A stretch of 51,580 bases of DNA. It comes from Candidatus Endobugula sertula (GTDB lineage Bacteria > Pseudomonadota > Gammaproteobacteria > Pseudomonadales > Cellvibrionaceae). Below the pieces are notes generated by a model. The model saw only the letters and a list, made by a program, of their open reading frames with translations. It was not told the origin of the DNA and ran no database searches. The stretch spans positions 1 through 51,580 of the forward strand of contig MDLC01000018.1 of the NCBI GenBank assembly GCA_001723645.1, given 5' to 3'. Of the stretch, positions 9,952 through 21,415 are shown in pieces (position 1 is the first letter of the stretch; each line of letters begins with the position of its first letter). The position numbers were made by a program, and so were the translations under genes.

Positions 9952-10560
9952 CTAAAACTCTCCACATCCCTTCCGAACGACAATGGGTTCATCTCCTATC
10001 ATATCAATGACAGTGGTAGGCTCCGTACCACAAAACCCACCATCAATCACCAATTCCAGCTGATGTTGTAAGGTTTGACGAATATCATAAGGGTCTTTCA
10101 GTGGCTCGCTATCCCCTGGCAAAATCAATGAGCTGGTCATCATAGGCTCACCTAATTCTTCCAGTAATGCCAAGGTAATAGAGTTATTTGGAACACGCAA
10201 ACCAATCGTTTTACGCTTGGGATGCTTTAGTCTTTTCGGAGTCTCTGATGTCGCTTCCAAAATAAACGTATAAGGGCCTGGGGTGTAGGTTTTCAACAAG
10301 CGAAAAACCCGATTATTCACCTTGGCATAGGTCGCCAACTCGGATAAATCCCGACACATCAATGTAAAGTTATGATTCTTATCCAACTGGCGGATTCCAC
10401 GAATTCGATCCAGAGCAATCTTATCTCCAATATGGCAACCTAACGCATAGGCAGAGTCTGTTGGATAAGCCACCAACCCCCCTTGACGAATCAGTCCCAC
10501 CGCCTGACCAATAAGGCGAGACTGCGGTGTTTCCGGATGGATACTAAAAAATTGTGCCAT
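9952..10560 (-). CDS. yciO: YciO/Sua5/YrdC-family protein
   Basis: 202 residues, matching YciO in length. It has the YrdC fold motifs: GGLVAYPTDSAYALGC near the N-terminus, a middle KHPKRKTIGLRVPN and a C-terminal TTVIDM. Sua5/YrdC paralogues make threonylcarbamoyl-adenylate for tRNA t6A; YciO is the paralogue whose role is less clear. It is convergent with tupA, with a short gap and no clear terminator. Confidence 0.85.
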   Translation of the reverse strand: MAQFFSIHPETPQSRLIGQAVGLIRQGGLVAYPTDSAYALGCHIGDKIALDRIRGIRQLDKNHNFTLMCRDLSELATYAKVNNRVFRLLKTYTPGPYTFILEATSETPKRLKHPKRKTIGLRVPNNSITLALLEELGEPMMTSSLILPGDSEPLKDPYDIRQTLQHQLELVIDGGFCGTEPTTVIDMIGDEPIVVRKGCGEF

Positions 10561-10663
10561 AATACGATCTACCAGAGTATCAAGTTTTGCTTTTACCTAT
10601 TGTAAACCTATCGTGACATGGATGTAATTGATTTTGTAGAGTGTACTGTAGAACGTGCTAAAT

Positions 10664-11506
10664 TTAGGGGTGACTAATTGATGGCATCCTCTCTACCCGA
10701 ACCCATAGACTTTCCTCACTATCGACTTCCGTATTGGTTGAATACACTTTACGCTGACTATCAACCTCAGGCTGATGAGAAAATACCCGTCTATCACTGA
10801 GCCTGGTCCATTGAGCAATGGGTACTATTGACTGAGCATCGATACTATTCGATAACGCCATCAATTCAGAAGCAGAATGTATAGTACTCACCCTATTAGC
10901 AGAAACTACTTTGACGGAAACCGTGACTTGCTTTTTCCCAGACAAGTGGACGCGTATATACATACCTGTCGGCAAGTTGATCATCTGGCTCTGCTTAGTA
11001 TGGGCAACCACCGTTGCATTCTGTTTTAAATTCGTTACGGTGTGCGTTTGATTCAGCATACTTCCAGCAGAGTTCACACCCATATAGGCACCCTCCATAG
11101 CCGCCACTTTAACGAGACCTTGGCTAGTAAGAGCCACGGTTTGCCCTGGGCTCATAGTGATTTTTTGCAGAGAGTTATTCTTAGTATCTGTGGTCGCAAT
11201 AATCACGCCCGCTTTCTGTGGGTATTTACCGCGAAAAACCGAAACTTGTAATGTCTCTTGAGGCTTATCAAGGCGCTTAATTAATCGGATAATGCGCTTA
11301 TTCTCTCCCGCTGGAGCACTGACTAGCAGGGTATTATTATCAACTGTAATATAGCTCCCATCAGGTAGTAAGGGGCTAATCGCTTTCTGCAATTCCGCAG
11401 CATCACGATGCTTTACAATATAGTCACTAAACGTGTTGGCAAAGGCAGTGCCAACACACATGAACATAAGACAACACCACAAAGTAAATGATAAAACACG
11501 CATCAT
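10664..11506 (-). CDS. Exported protein with a secretin N-domain-like region, function unknown
   Basis: 280 residues beginning with a signal peptide (hydrophobic core, cleavage likely after GTAFA, residue 23). Residues about 28-77 resemble the short secretin N-domain (NolW-like): KHRDAAELQKAISPLLP, then VDNNTLLVSAP and IIRLIKRLDKPQETLQV. The remainder is beta-rich with no recognised domain, and there is no secretin pore domain. Probably periplasmic. It stands alone on the minus strand between yciO and zapE, so the context does not indicate a function. Confidence 0.7.
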   Translation of the reverse strand: MMRVLSFTLWCCLMFMCVGTAFANTFSDYIVKHRDAAELQKAISPLLPDGSYITVDNNTLLVSAPAGENKRIIRLIKRLDKPQETLQVSVFRGKYPQKAGVIIATTDTKNNSLQKITMSPGQTVALTSQGLVKVAAMEGAYMGVNSAGSMLNQTHTVTNLKQNATVVAHTKQSQMINLPTGMYIRVHLSGKKQVTVSVKVVSANRVSTIHSASELMALSNSIDAQSIVPIAQWTRLSDRRVFSHQPEVDSQRKVYSTNTEVDSEESLWVRVERMPSISHP

Positions 11507-11619
11507 AAGACGATACTGAACAAGGAATAGCTACAGTATAGTCTGCGCGACATAATATCACCCATTGATTTACCCTATGTTCACACCTTATCTCAGGGCT
11601 TTAACAGGCCAGTGACAAA

Positions 11620-12729
11620 CTATGGCTTATGGGGCCGAGCCAAATACTCATAACTTTGCATCTCCAGCAAACGACTCACTGTTCTTTCAAACTCAAAACT
11701 GAGTCGATGACCACTATAAATTTCATGTACAGGTTTATCAGCAGAAATAATTAATTTAACACCACGATCATAAAACTCGTCGACCAAATTAATAAAGCGT
11801 CTGGCCTGATCTTCCTTTTGTTCTGTAAGTTCACGTAAGCCGGAAACCAATACGGCATGGTATTCTTTAGCGATTTCAATGTAGTCATTTTGTGATCTGG
11901 GGCCATCACATAACACGTCAAAATCAAACCACACCACATCTTCAGCATGATATCGACTACTCAGGTAACGCCCTTCTATCTCAACTTGCCGTTGTTCGGA
12001 GATTTCTTCCTTATCCGGCACTAAGCTAAAAAAACTTTCATAGAGGCTTTCATCCGCCGCTTGACCTAAAGGATAATGGTATAGCTCTGCTTGCTCAAGG
12101 CTACGCAAACGATAATCAATCCCCCCATCAACATTAACCACCTCCGTATGTTCATTGAGTAATGCAATAGCAGGTAAGAATCGAGCACGTTGCAGGCCAT
12201 CTTGATATAAGCCATCTGGAACAATATTAGAGGTGGCCACCAAGGTAATCCCTCTTCTAAATAAACCATCCAATAATGTGGCCAAAATCATCGCATCAGC
12301 AATATCAGAGACAAAAAATTCATCAAAACAAATAACCCGAGTATCCTTAGCAATTCTGTCTGCCACAATGTCTAACGGGTTTTTCTTATGGTGGAGATTT
12401 TTTAATTCTTCATGCACACGCTTCATAAAACGATGGAAGTGTGAACGCATTTTACACTTAAATGGTAAGCTTTCATAAAAGTTATCCATTAAGTAGGTCT
12501 TACCACGGCCTACTCCACCCCAAAGGTACAATCCCTTAATAGGAACAGAAGACTTGGGAAACAAGTAGGACTTTACTGTAGAGATAATACTCGAATCAAC
12601 CTGTTGAAAAGCAACCATTTGGTCATAGATCTCCTGCAGCTTTACAACGGCCATTTTTTGCGCCTCATCAGGTATAAAGCCGGCTTTCCTCAAGTCTTTT
12701 TGATAGCGTTCAGTGGGGGTTAAATTCAT
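11620..12729 (-). CDS. zapE: Cell division protein ZapE (AFG1-like ATPase)
   Basis: 369 residues, the usual ZapE length. Walker A is GGVGRGKT at residues 71-78 and Walker B is RVICFDEFFVSD. The family-typical LATSNIVPDGLYQDGLQR stretch is present. ZapE is an inner-membrane-associated ATPase that acts on the Z-ring under stress in E. coli. It is divergent from zapG/degS, its common neighbours in gammaproteobacteria. Confidence 0.92.
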   Translation of the reverse strand: MNLTPTERYQKDLRKAGFIPDEAQKMAVVKLQEIYDQMVAFQQVDSSIISTVKSYLFPKSSVPIKGLYLWGGVGRGKTYLMDNFYESLPFKCKMRSHFHRFMKRVHEELKNLHHKKNPLDIVADRIAKDTRVICFDEFFVSDIADAMILATLLDGLFRRGITLVATSNIVPDGLYQDGLQRARFLPAIALLNEHTEVVNVDGGIDYRLRSLEQAELYHYPLGQAADESLYESFFSLVPDKEEISEQRQVEIEGRYLSSRYHAEDVVWFDFDVLCDGPRSQNDYIEIAKEYHAVLVSGLRELTEQKEDQARRFINLVDEFYDRGVKLIISADKPVHEIYSGHRLSFEFERTVSRLLEMQSYEYLARPHKP

Positions 12730-13072
12730 GAGCTAATCTTCTAAACATACAACGGAGAACCTATATCATACCAGTATAAATGACCTAGCAGTTAGAAGAA
12801 AAGTATATAAAGGCTTGTATTACATAGGCTTATGCGTATTATTTAGGACCACTATAAAATGGTACAAAAGCAAGGTAGGTAACCAAACTGTTATTGCAAC
12901 ACACCATGAACCTACAGACAAAATAAGTCACACCATAACATACAGAAATAACCGCTTTTATTATGCCATTGTATAATAATCCAGATTTTATACTGTATAA
13001 AATACAATACTTGTTTGTACGGCTCTAATGTTGTAAAACCAAGTACAGCTAATGAACTCTAAGGAGAAACCT
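12730..13072. other. Divergent intergenic region zapE/zapG
   Basis: 343 AT-rich bases between divergent genes. TTGTAT near 12971 with TATACT or TATAAA downstream could form a promoter for zapG-degS, but the spacings are poor. No RNA gene or repeat was recognised. Confidence 0.35.
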
Positions 13073-13549
13073 GTGTTTTCATTTATCACATTACCCATTG
13101 CGGCTATTGCAGCCTTTATTTTGGGCTGTTTAGTTGGCTTATTACTCACTCGCACCCTATCCAGCAGAGAACAAAAAACACGGTTATTGGAAACCCGCCT
13201 TCAGCAAGCAGAAGAGAGCCTATCCCATTATCGGCAAGAAGTAACCGAGCATTTTTCAGAAACCGCCAAGCTAGTCAACAATCTCACACAAAGCTATAAA
13301 GACGTTCATCAACATCTGGCAGGTAGCGCATTAAAACTCACCGATATTGATATCAACCACCAGCTATTATCCACTTATGATATGAACGATAGTAACAAGG
13401 CTATTAACGAAGAAGATTGTCAGGTGCCCAAAGACTGGGCACCCGCAAAGGGCATATTGAGAGAAAACTACGGTTTAAATGAAAAGGACGAGCCCTTTGA
13501 AACAAAAGACGAAACCTTTGAAACAATAACTCGCTCAACTCATCAATAA
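13073..13549 (+). CDS. zapG: ZapG/YhcB family (DUF1043) inner membrane protein
   Basis: The GTG at 13073 is preferred over the ATG at 13052 because AAGGAG (13061-13066) lies 6 bases before it. This gives 158 residues. An N-terminal membrane segment (residues about 5-27, rich in Ala, Leu and Gly) is followed by a coiled coil (RLLETRLQQAEESLSHYRQE), then the conserved HFSETAKLVNNLTQSYKDV of the YhcB family. The C-terminal tail is acidic and low in complexity. In E. coli YhcB/ZapG links envelope growth and division. degS follows 20 bases later, probably in the same transcript. Confidence 0.88.
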   Translation: MFSFITLPIAAIAAFILGCLVGLLLTRTLSSREQKTRLLETRLQQAEESLSHYRQEVTEHFSETAKLVNNLTQSYKDVHQHLAGSALKLTDIDINHQLLSTYDMNDSNKAINEEDCQVPKDWAPAKGILRENYGLNEKDEPFETKDETFETITRSTHQ

Positions 13550-13569
13550 TACCCTATTAGCATAACAAC

Positions 13570-14712
13570 ATGCGTAAACGACTAAACACTATTTGGGGGG
13601 TATTTGGATGGCCTGTATTATTGGGTCTGTTAATCGGTCTTGTTGCTGTCATGTCGCAATCCAACTTACGTTACGCCCTGAAACAGCAAGTTAAGGGCTT
13701 ATTTACCCTTCCTGCCCAACAAACAACGTCCTATGCAAATGCAGTCAGCAAGGCAATACCTGCTGTTGTTAACATATTTACACTTAAGCGGGTCAACTTA
13801 CCTCGTAACCCCTTATTTGATGACCCGTTATTTCGCCACTACTTCAACAGCGCAGACATTCCACAACAGCAACGTATGTCCTCAGCACTGGGGTCTGGTG
13901 TTATTATTAACAAAGAAGGTTACCTACTAACCAATAATCACGTTATTGCGGGAGCCGAGGAAATTGTTGTTTCCCTCTATGATGGCAGAGAAGCCAAAGC
14001 CAAAGTCGTTGGCTTAGATCGTGAGACAGATCTTGCCGTACTCAAAATTCCTCTTCAAAACCTCACTTCACTTGTTCTTGGTACTCCCCAAAAAACCAGG
14101 TTAGGTGATGTCGTATTAGCGATAGGGAATCCTTTCGGTGTTGGTCAAACAGTCACTCAAGGTATTATTTCGGCCACAGGCCGACACGGCCTTGGACTTA
14201 ATGTTTATGAGAACTTTTTACAAACAGATGCCGCCATTCACAAAGGCAATTCTGGTGGTGCACTGATTGATACCAACGGCCATCTACTTGGTATCAATAC
14301 CGCAATACTTGCTAAAAAGGATTCTCACGGTATCGGCATTGGTTTCGCTATTCCAGCCGACCTAGCAGTTAGTATTATGAATGACATTATTACGTCAGGA
14401 GAGGCCATTAGAGGCTGGCTTGGCATAGAGGCCAGAACCTTAAATGAAAATGTGATTCGTACATATAACTTACATAATAGAACTGGCGTCATGATAACCA
14501 GTATCCACCCTAACGGACCAGCAGACAAGGCGGGAATAAAAGCAGGGGACATAGTAACTCATATTAACCAACAACCTGTTGGCAATGGACGTGAAGGTAT
14601 GAATCTAATCGCCCAGGTACGCCCCAAGAATAGCGTACAGGTTACCATTTTACGGAATGGGGAAAAGTTACAAATGAACGCTATTGCAGGCAAGCGCCCA
14701 AAAAACATCTAA
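13570..14712 (+). CDS. degS: Periplasmic site-1 serine protease DegS (AlgW-type)
   Basis: 380 residues with one N-terminal membrane anchor (about 9-29), a trypsin-like protease domain and a single PDZ domain (about 280-375). The catalytic triad is His124 (TNNHVI), Asp154 (ETDLAVLKI) and Ser228 (KGNSGGAL). The single PDZ and the anchor separate it from DegP/DegQ. It senses misfolded outer-membrane proteins and starts cleavage of the anti-sigma factor RseA, releasing sigma-E. Convergent with hisD. Confidence 0.92.
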   Translation: MRKRLNTIWGVFGWPVLLGLLIGLVAVMSQSNLRYALKQQVKGLFTLPAQQTTSYANAVSKAIPAVVNIFTLKRVNLPRNPLFDDPLFRHYFNSADIPQQQRMSSALGSGVIINKEGYLLTNNHVIAGAEEIVVSLYDGREAKAKVVGLDRETDLAVLKIPLQNLTSLVLGTPQKTRLGDVVLAIGNPFGVGQTVTQGIISATGRHGLGLNVYENFLQTDAAIHKGNSGGALIDTNGHLLGINTAILAKKDSHGIGIGFAIPADLAVSIMNDIITSGEAIRGWLGIEARTLNENVIRTYNLHNRTGVMITSIHPNGPADKAGIKAGDIVTHINQQPVGNGREGMNLIAQVRPKNSVQVTILRNGEKLQMNAIAGKRPKNI

Positions 14713-14865
14713 CCCTCCTTACTACTCCCCATGGGCAAGTATAGCCAACTTTAAACTTGGTCCATAACTATCGGATACAAGGTCAATAGCAATGTGAGCA
14801 TGACTCATGACAATGTATTTATCGGGCCACTTATATTTTGTATTGTAGTTACTCATCACAGCGCC

Positions 14866-14896
14866 CCCAAAGTTGAAACCAATATTCAACTTTGGG
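14866..14896. terminator. Perfect 12-bp inverted repeat between degS and hisD
   Basis: The arms CCCAAAGTTGAA (14866-14877) and TTCAACTTTGGG (14885-14896) flank a 7-base loop, between the convergent ends of degS and hisD. It lacks a T-tract on either side, so it is not a standard intrinsic terminator. It may still act as an RNA 3' hairpin for one or both transcripts. Confidence 0.45.
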
Positions 14897-14905
14897 CGAT
14901 GCGGT

Positions 14906-16210
14906 TCATCTATCTGGCTTAATGCGATACTCTGCAGATCGAGCATGAGCCTCCAAAGATTCGCCTCTAGCCAATACCGACGCAACTTCACCTAATACAC
15001 TTGCACCTTCAGCAGAACAATGAATAATTGAACTGCGCTTTTGAAAGTCATAAACACCTAAAGGTGACGAAAATCGCGCAGTACCCGATGTCGGCAGAAC
15101 ATGATTAGGGCCAGCACAATAGTCACCCAAGGCTTCCGAAGTATAAGGCCCCATAAAAATAGCGCCAGCATGCCGAATATCTTTTAAATACGATTCAGGA
15201 TCCTCTACCGACAACTCCAAATGTTCAGGGGCAATACGATTAATCAATTCAATCATTTGTCGCTTATCAGTTGCTTTAATCAAAGCACCACGATGGGATA
15301 AGGATTGACGAACGATTTCTTTCCTTTCCAAGTCAGGCAACAATTTCTCAATGCTTGCGGTTACCTGATGAATAAACGCCTCATCTGTTGTGATTAAAAT
15401 AGCCTGTGCCTGCTCGTCATGTTCTGCTTGAGAAAATAGATCCATAGCCACCCAATCAGGGTTGGTTTTCCCATCGCACACCACCAATATTTCTGAGGGC
15501 CCCGCAATCATATCAATGGCAACCTCTCCAAAAACAGCTCTTTTGGCTGTCGCCACATAAATGTTTCCAGGTCCAACAATCTTATCTACCTTCGGTACAG
15601 ACCGAGTGCCATAAGCTAATGCAGCAATCGCTTGAGCCCCTCCTATAGTAAATACCTGATCAACTCCCGCAATAGCGGCTGCCGCTAAAACCATAGGATT
15701 CAATTCACCAGCTGGAGCCGGAACTACCATAATAACGTCTTCTACACCCGCTACTTTAGCAGGAATAGCATTCATTAATACTGAAGAAGGGTAAGATGCT
15801 TTACCTCCGGGAACATAAATACCCACTCGATCCATCGGTGTAATTTTCTGCCCGAGTACCGTGCCATCATTTTCAGTCACTTGCCATGATTCCTGTCGCT
15901 GATACTCATGGTATGATCGAACCCGCTGTGCAGCCACTTCAAGTGCTTCACGCTGATCTTGAGAAAGGTCGTCCAGAGCTTGTTTAAGTTGTTCAGCATT
16001 AATTTTTAAGTCGGCTATTGAATCTGTCTGTCGATGATCAAAGTGGTTAGTGTAATCAACAACGGCCTGATCGCCTTGCTCTCTTACTTGTCGCAAAATG
16101 TCATCAACTGTTTGCCCTACTTGTGAATCTGATACAGTAGACCAGTCCAGCAGTTCTGTTAACTGTTGACTAAAATTTAAAGCATTAGCATCTAAACGTT
16201 GAATAACCAT
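14906..16210 (-). CDS. hisD: Histidinol dehydrogenase
   Basis: 434 residues, the standard length. It catalyses the last two oxidations of histidine synthesis (L-histidinol to L-histidine, NAD-linked, Zn-dependent). Conserved landmarks are [34 protein letters not shown], the AEHDEQA histidine region, APEHLEL and the C-terminal [10 protein letters not shown]. It lies 39 bases downstream of hisG, so the two form an operon. hisC, which often follows hisD in related genomes, is absent here. Confidence 0.95.
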   Translation of the reverse strand: MVIQRLDANALNFSQQLTELLDWSTVSDSQVGQTVDDILRQVREQGDQAVVDYTNHFDHRQTDSIADLKINAEQLKQALDDLSQDQREALEVAAQRVRSYHEYQRQESWQVTENDGTVLGQKITPMDRVGIYVPGGKASYPSSVLMNAIPAKVAGVEDVIMVVPAPAGELNPMVLAAAAIAGVDQVFTIGGAQAIAALAYGTRSVPKVDKIVGPGNIYVATAKRAVFGEVAIDMIAGPSEILVVCDGKTNPDWVAMDLFSQAEHDEQAQAILITTDEAFIHQVTASIEKLLPDLERKEIVRQSLSHRGALIKATDKRQMIELINRIAPEHLELSVEDPESYLKDIRHAGAIFMGPYTSEALGDYCAGPNHVLPTSGTARFSSPLGVYDFQKRSSIIHCSAEGASVLGEVASVLARGESLEAHARSAEYRIKPDR

Positions 16211-16249
16211 AATCTGAACTAAAAAATGTTGTGTCCTATCCCATCACAA

Positions 16250-16885
16250 TTAAGTCAAAGCTTTAACAGCATGCGCAATAGCATCAATCACTGGTTGCAT
16301 CGTGCTATGTTTCATTTTGATAGATGCCTTGTTGGCAATCAACCTGGAGCTAATATCAGCAATATCCATACGGGGCTCCAGACCGTTAGCTCTCAAGGTA
16401 TTACCCGTATCAACAATATCAACAATTTCATCCGCTAATTCCATAATTGGAGCTAATTCCATCGCCCCATAGAGCTTAATAATATCTGCTTGACGCCCCT
16501 GTTCTGCATAAAACTGCCGAGCAATATTCACAAACTTAGTCGCCACTTTTACACGTCCTTCCTTTTCGGGTGTCCCTTTAATAGCCGCCGTCATTAACTT
16601 ACACCGAGCGATACCCAGATCCACCAAAGAATATAAACCATCACCACCATGCTCCATTAAAGTATCTTTACCAGACACTCCCATATCTGCGGCGCCAAAT
16701 TGAACATAGGTAGGCACATCACTGCCTCGCAGAACCAATAATCTGACATTAGGCATATTAGTATCAAACGCCAATTTTCGGCTGGTATGAATATCTTCAG
16801 AAGGCTCAATTCCAGCAGCGGATAACAATGGTAAGGTTTCTTTAAGAATTCGCCCTTTAGTTAAGGCGATCGTTAATTGAGGCAT
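16250..16885 (-). CDS. hisG: ATP phosphoribosyltransferase, short form
   Basis: 211 residues: the short HisG type without the C-terminal regulatory domain, which by family knowledge works as a complex with HisZ (not in this window). Motifs: [16 protein letters not shown] near the N-terminus, [13 protein letters not shown], and the PRPP-binding region [17 protein letters not shown]. It carries out the first committed step of histidine synthesis. murA lies 111 bases upstream on the same strand. Confidence 0.95.
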   Translation of the reverse strand: MPQLTIALTKGRILKETLPLLSAAGIEPSEDIHTSRKLAFDTNMPNVRLLVLRGSDVPTYVQFGAADMGVSGKDTLMEHGGDGLYSLVDLGIARCKLMTAAIKGTPEKEGRVKVATKFVNIARQFYAEQGRQADIIKLYGAMELAPIMELADEIVDIVDTGNTLRANGLEPRMDIADISSRLIANKASIKMKHSTMQPVIDAIAHAVKALT

Positions 16886-16996
16886 AATAATTTGTTTATC
16901 ATTTTAGATAATCTAAGGTACCTGTTAATAATGTAGATATTAGGATCTGTTGGCATTTTATCTGCAGCAGCGGTAAAGATGAAACGTCAACAGAGC

Positions 16997-18500
<1,504 letters not shown>

Positions 18501-18597
18501 AATAGCTCTCTACCTTATCTTGAGTATGTATATAATGTGCAACTTTGTAGATATGATGCAAACGCGCAAGTATAATAAAAACGGTTATTAAAGAAGA

Positions 18598-19239
18598 TTA
18601 AGAAGCACTAACATCCTCCTCCCACTCGGAAATAGTTTTTTCAACATCCCCCTTATTGTTTTCAACAGCAGCAGCAAACTGTCCTCGAAAGGTTTTCCCA
18701 AAATTAATACCATTAATCACCAAATTGATCACTTTCCATTGATTCTGCCGATTTTTCGCCATTGAATAAGACACCTTATTAACACCATCAGGAGTTCGAA
18801 TTTCCTGAACCACAGTAGTACAGCGAGCGTCGCCAATAGGCTTTTTAGGCGGTACAACGCTTATATTGACTCCCTGAAAACCTGATATGCCTTTGCCATA
18901 GGTCTTAACAAGCCCCTTAGTAAACGCCGAAGCAAATTGCTCTATCTGCTCTGGAGAAGCACTTTTTGCATGTACCCCCATAACACCTTGAGCAATATAT
19001 TGAAAGGCGACTACTGGCTCCAGAAGTACAGACAGTTCTGCAATAAATCTATCCGGCTCTGCCACCGGGTCTATCCCAGATTTTAAAAAGACAAAAACCT
19101 TTTCTGTAGTTTCAGAAACGACTCTGTGGGGCTCAGAACCAGCATAATCACCTTTTACATGTACGGCCATAAAAACCATGAACACTGCCAAGGTTGCTTT
19201 TAAGCCGACGTTAACCCATTTTTGACTGTTATTAAACAT
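18598..19239 (-). CDS. mlaC: Periplasmic phospholipid-binding protein MlaC
   Basis: 213 residues with an N-terminal hydrophobic signal (to about residue 29). It has the MlaC/Ttg2D features IAQGVMGVHAKSASPEQIEQF, FTKGLVKTYGKGISGF and WKVINLVINGINFGKTFRGQF. MlaC shuttles phospholipids between the outer-membrane MlaA-porin complex and the inner-membrane MlaFEDB complex. mlaF, mlaE and mlaD, normally upstream of mlaC, and mlaB, normally between mlaC and ibaG, are not here: the next gene is the divergent yrbG. Confidence 0.88.
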   Translation of the reverse strand: MFNNSQKWVNVGLKATLAVFMVFMAVHVKGDYAGSEPHRVVSETTEKVFVFLKSGIDPVAEPDRFIAELSVLLEPVVAFQYIAQGVMGVHAKSASPEQIEQFASAFTKGLVKTYGKGISGFQGVNISVVPPKKPIGDARCTTVVQEIRTPDGVNKVSYSMAKNRQNQWKVINLVINGINFGKTFRGQFAAAVENNKGDVEKTISEWEEDVSAS

Positions 19240-19443
19240 TGTTTGTTATACCTTGTATCACATAATCTATATTTTGATATTTATTACTTTCAGTATGCGA
19301 TTAAAACTGAATAGTTGCTGACTTTCTTGGCTGCACACTATACCATTTGCAGCCCTATTCGATAATACGTAATGCGCACTAATTGTACTAAAACCTGTTC
19401 TACATAACTGAATAGCTCCTAAACTGACTTTATGGATAACTAA

Positions 19444-20388
19444 ATGACCGTTCTATTACCCTGGTTTGCTGTTTTATTGGGTTTTATTGGCCTAGTATGG
19501 AGCGCAGACCGCCTTGTTAATGGCAGTGCAGCAATTGCCTGTAATCTGGGAATATCCAAGTTTATAGTGGGTTTAACAGTCGTTGCTTTTGGCACTTCGA
19601 CCCCTGAAATCATCGTTTCTATCAGTTCATCACTAAAAGGCTCTGGAGATCTGGCGATTGGCAACGCTTTGGGGTCTAATCTAGCTAATATAGGGCTGGT
19701 ATTGGGTATTACTGCCCTCATTGCTCCTCTCCCTATTAAATCCCATACTCTTAAACAAGAAATTCCCATTATGTTATTGATTATAGCGATAGCAGGGTAT
19801 TTTTTATACGATTGGCATCTTGCACTTTGGGAAGGGCTCATTTTAGTTTTGTGTGTTGCCCCTTTAATTATCTGGTTGGCCCATAGTCACAAACAACACC
19901 CTGAAGAAGTTGAAGATATAGAAAGTATGAAAACATCAACGGCTACTGTTTGGTTTTTGCTAGGCCTTTGCTGCTTGATTATAAGTGCTGAAAGCTTGGT
20001 GTGGGGGGCTACAACAGTGGCTTTAAGCTTAGGTATTAGTAATCTCGTGGTAGGATTGACTATCGTAGCCATTGGCACCAGTTTGCCAGAACTTGCCACA
20101 TCGATCATGAGTGCGATCAAAGGTCACCATGATATTGCTATCGGCAATATCATTGGCTCTAATATGTTTAATATTCTACTCGTTGCGGGCATTCCCGCTA
20201 TTATCCAGCCTCTCACCATGACTGCCGAGGTATTTTTCCGTGATTTTCTATCAATGCTAGGACTCTCCATCGTCCTCACTATTAGCATGGTTTTAAGCTT
20301 TTATTTTAGCAAAAATCAACACATTGGCAGACTGACAGGGGTTTTACTCTTGCTACTTTATGCAGGATATTACACACTGGTATTTTAA
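19444..20388 (+). CDS. yrbG: Calcium/sodium antiporter YrbG family
   Basis: 314 residues with about ten membrane segments arranged as two homologous halves. Each half carries the exchanger alpha-repeat: AFGTSTPEI...GNALGSNLANIG in the first, AIGTSLPELATS...GNIIGSNMFNI in the second. It is a K+-independent Na+/Ca2+ exchanger-family inner-membrane protein. In E. coli yrbG lies between mlaF and kdsD. Here it still precedes kdsD but faces mlaC directly. Confidence 0.92.
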   Translation: MTVLLPWFAVLLGFIGLVWSADRLVNGSAAIACNLGISKFIVGLTVVAFGTSTPEIIVSISSSLKGSGDLAIGNALGSNLANIGLVLGITALIAPLPIKSHTLKQEIPIMLLIIAIAGYFLYDWHLALWEGLILVLCVAPLIIWLAHSHKQHPEEVEDIESMKTSTATVWFLLGLCCLIISAESLVWGATTVALSLGISNLVVGLTIVAIGTSLPELATSIMSAIKGHHDIAIGNIIGSNMFNILLVAGIPAIIQPLTMTAEVFFRDFLSMLGLSIVLTISMVLSFYFSKNQHIGRLTGVLLLLLYAGYYTLVF

Positions 20389-20430
20389 GAGTCTGTAATG
20401 GAATGCAAGTAATATAAATAGTTCACCATC

Positions 20431-21414
20431 ATGACAACCAAATACCCAATATTCGATTACCTATCTATCGGAAAACGAACCATAGATATGGAATTAAACG
20501 CGATACAGTCGCTTGCTCAACGGATCGATGAAAGCTTCCAGCATGCTTGTGACCTTATTCACTGCTGTAAAGCAAGAACCATTGTGACTGGCATGGGCAA
20601 ATCCGGCCATATCGGCCACAAAATCGCAGCGACACTCGCCAGTACCGGAACCCCAGCTTTCTTTGTCCACCCAGGAGAAGCCAGCCATGGTGACCTAGGT
20701 ATGATCACACCTGAAGATGTGGTCATAGCCATATCCAACTCAGGTAATTCAGCTGAAGTGGTCACACTGTTACCCATTCTAAAACGATTGCAAGTCCCCC
20801 TTATCAGTATGACAGGCAACCCAGAATCCACCTTGGCTAAAGCAGCTAGTGTCAATCTGGATGTTGGTGTCGACTGCGAAGCCTGCCCACTGGATTTAGC
20901 ACCTACATCAAGTACTACAGTAACACTAGTAATGGGCGATGCTATTGCCGTTGCCTTGCTTGAAGCTAAAGGATTTACCGCAGAAGACTTTGCCTTTTCT
21001 CACCCTGGAGGGTCATTAGGGAAGCGTTTATTACTTAGAGTCTCAGACATTATGCACAAAGGTGATCAAATACCTGCCGTCTTTCAAGGAGCCTTATTAA
21101 GCGAAGCGCTAATGGAAATGACCCACAAGGGTTTAGGGATGACAACGATTATCGATGAAAACAAAAAACTCATTGGCATTTTTACTGACGGCGATCTAAG
21201 ACGCACCTTGGATACAGGCGAACATATTCATTCACTGAATATCGATGATGTTATGAGTACCTCACCAACCACTATTCCTCCAAACAAATTGGCTGCAGAA
21301 GCGTTGAGTATCATGCAGAACTATTCTATTACCGCCTTGGTCGTCATCGACACCAACCAACGCCCTACTGGCATTATCCATATGCATGATCTATTACGCG
21401 CAGGAATGTTGTAA
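20431..21414 (+). CDS. kdsD: D-arabinose 5-phosphate isomerase
   Basis: 327 residues: an SIS sugar-isomerase domain (GMGKSGHIGHKIAATLAS, HPGEASHGDLG, SNSGNSAEV) followed by two CBS domains (about residues 210-325). It converts ribulose 5-phosphate to arabinose 5-phosphate, the first step of Kdo synthesis. kdsC starts 1 base after its stop codon. Confidence 0.95.
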   Translation: MTTKYPIFDYLSIGKRTIDMELNAIQSLAQRIDESFQHACDLIHCCKARTIVTGMGKSGHIGHKIAATLASTGTPAFFVHPGEASHGDLGMITPEDVVIAISNSGNSAEVVTLLPILKRLQVPLISMTGNPESTLAKAASVNLDVGVDCEACPLDLAPTSSTTVTLVMGDAIAVALLEAKGFTAEDFAFSHPGGSLGKRLLLRVSDIMHKGDQIPAVFQGALLSEALMEMTHKGLGMTTIIDENKKLIGIFTDGDLRRTLDTGEHIHSLNIDDVMSTSPTTIPPNKLAAEALSIMQNYSITALVVIDTNQRPTGIIHMHDLLRAGML

Positions 21415-21415
21415 A

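Noticed and set aside
14722-14991. Minus-strand frame of 89 codons after hisD
   Set aside because: Its first third overlaps hisD in another frame and the rest contains the hairpin; no recognisable domain or ribosome site.
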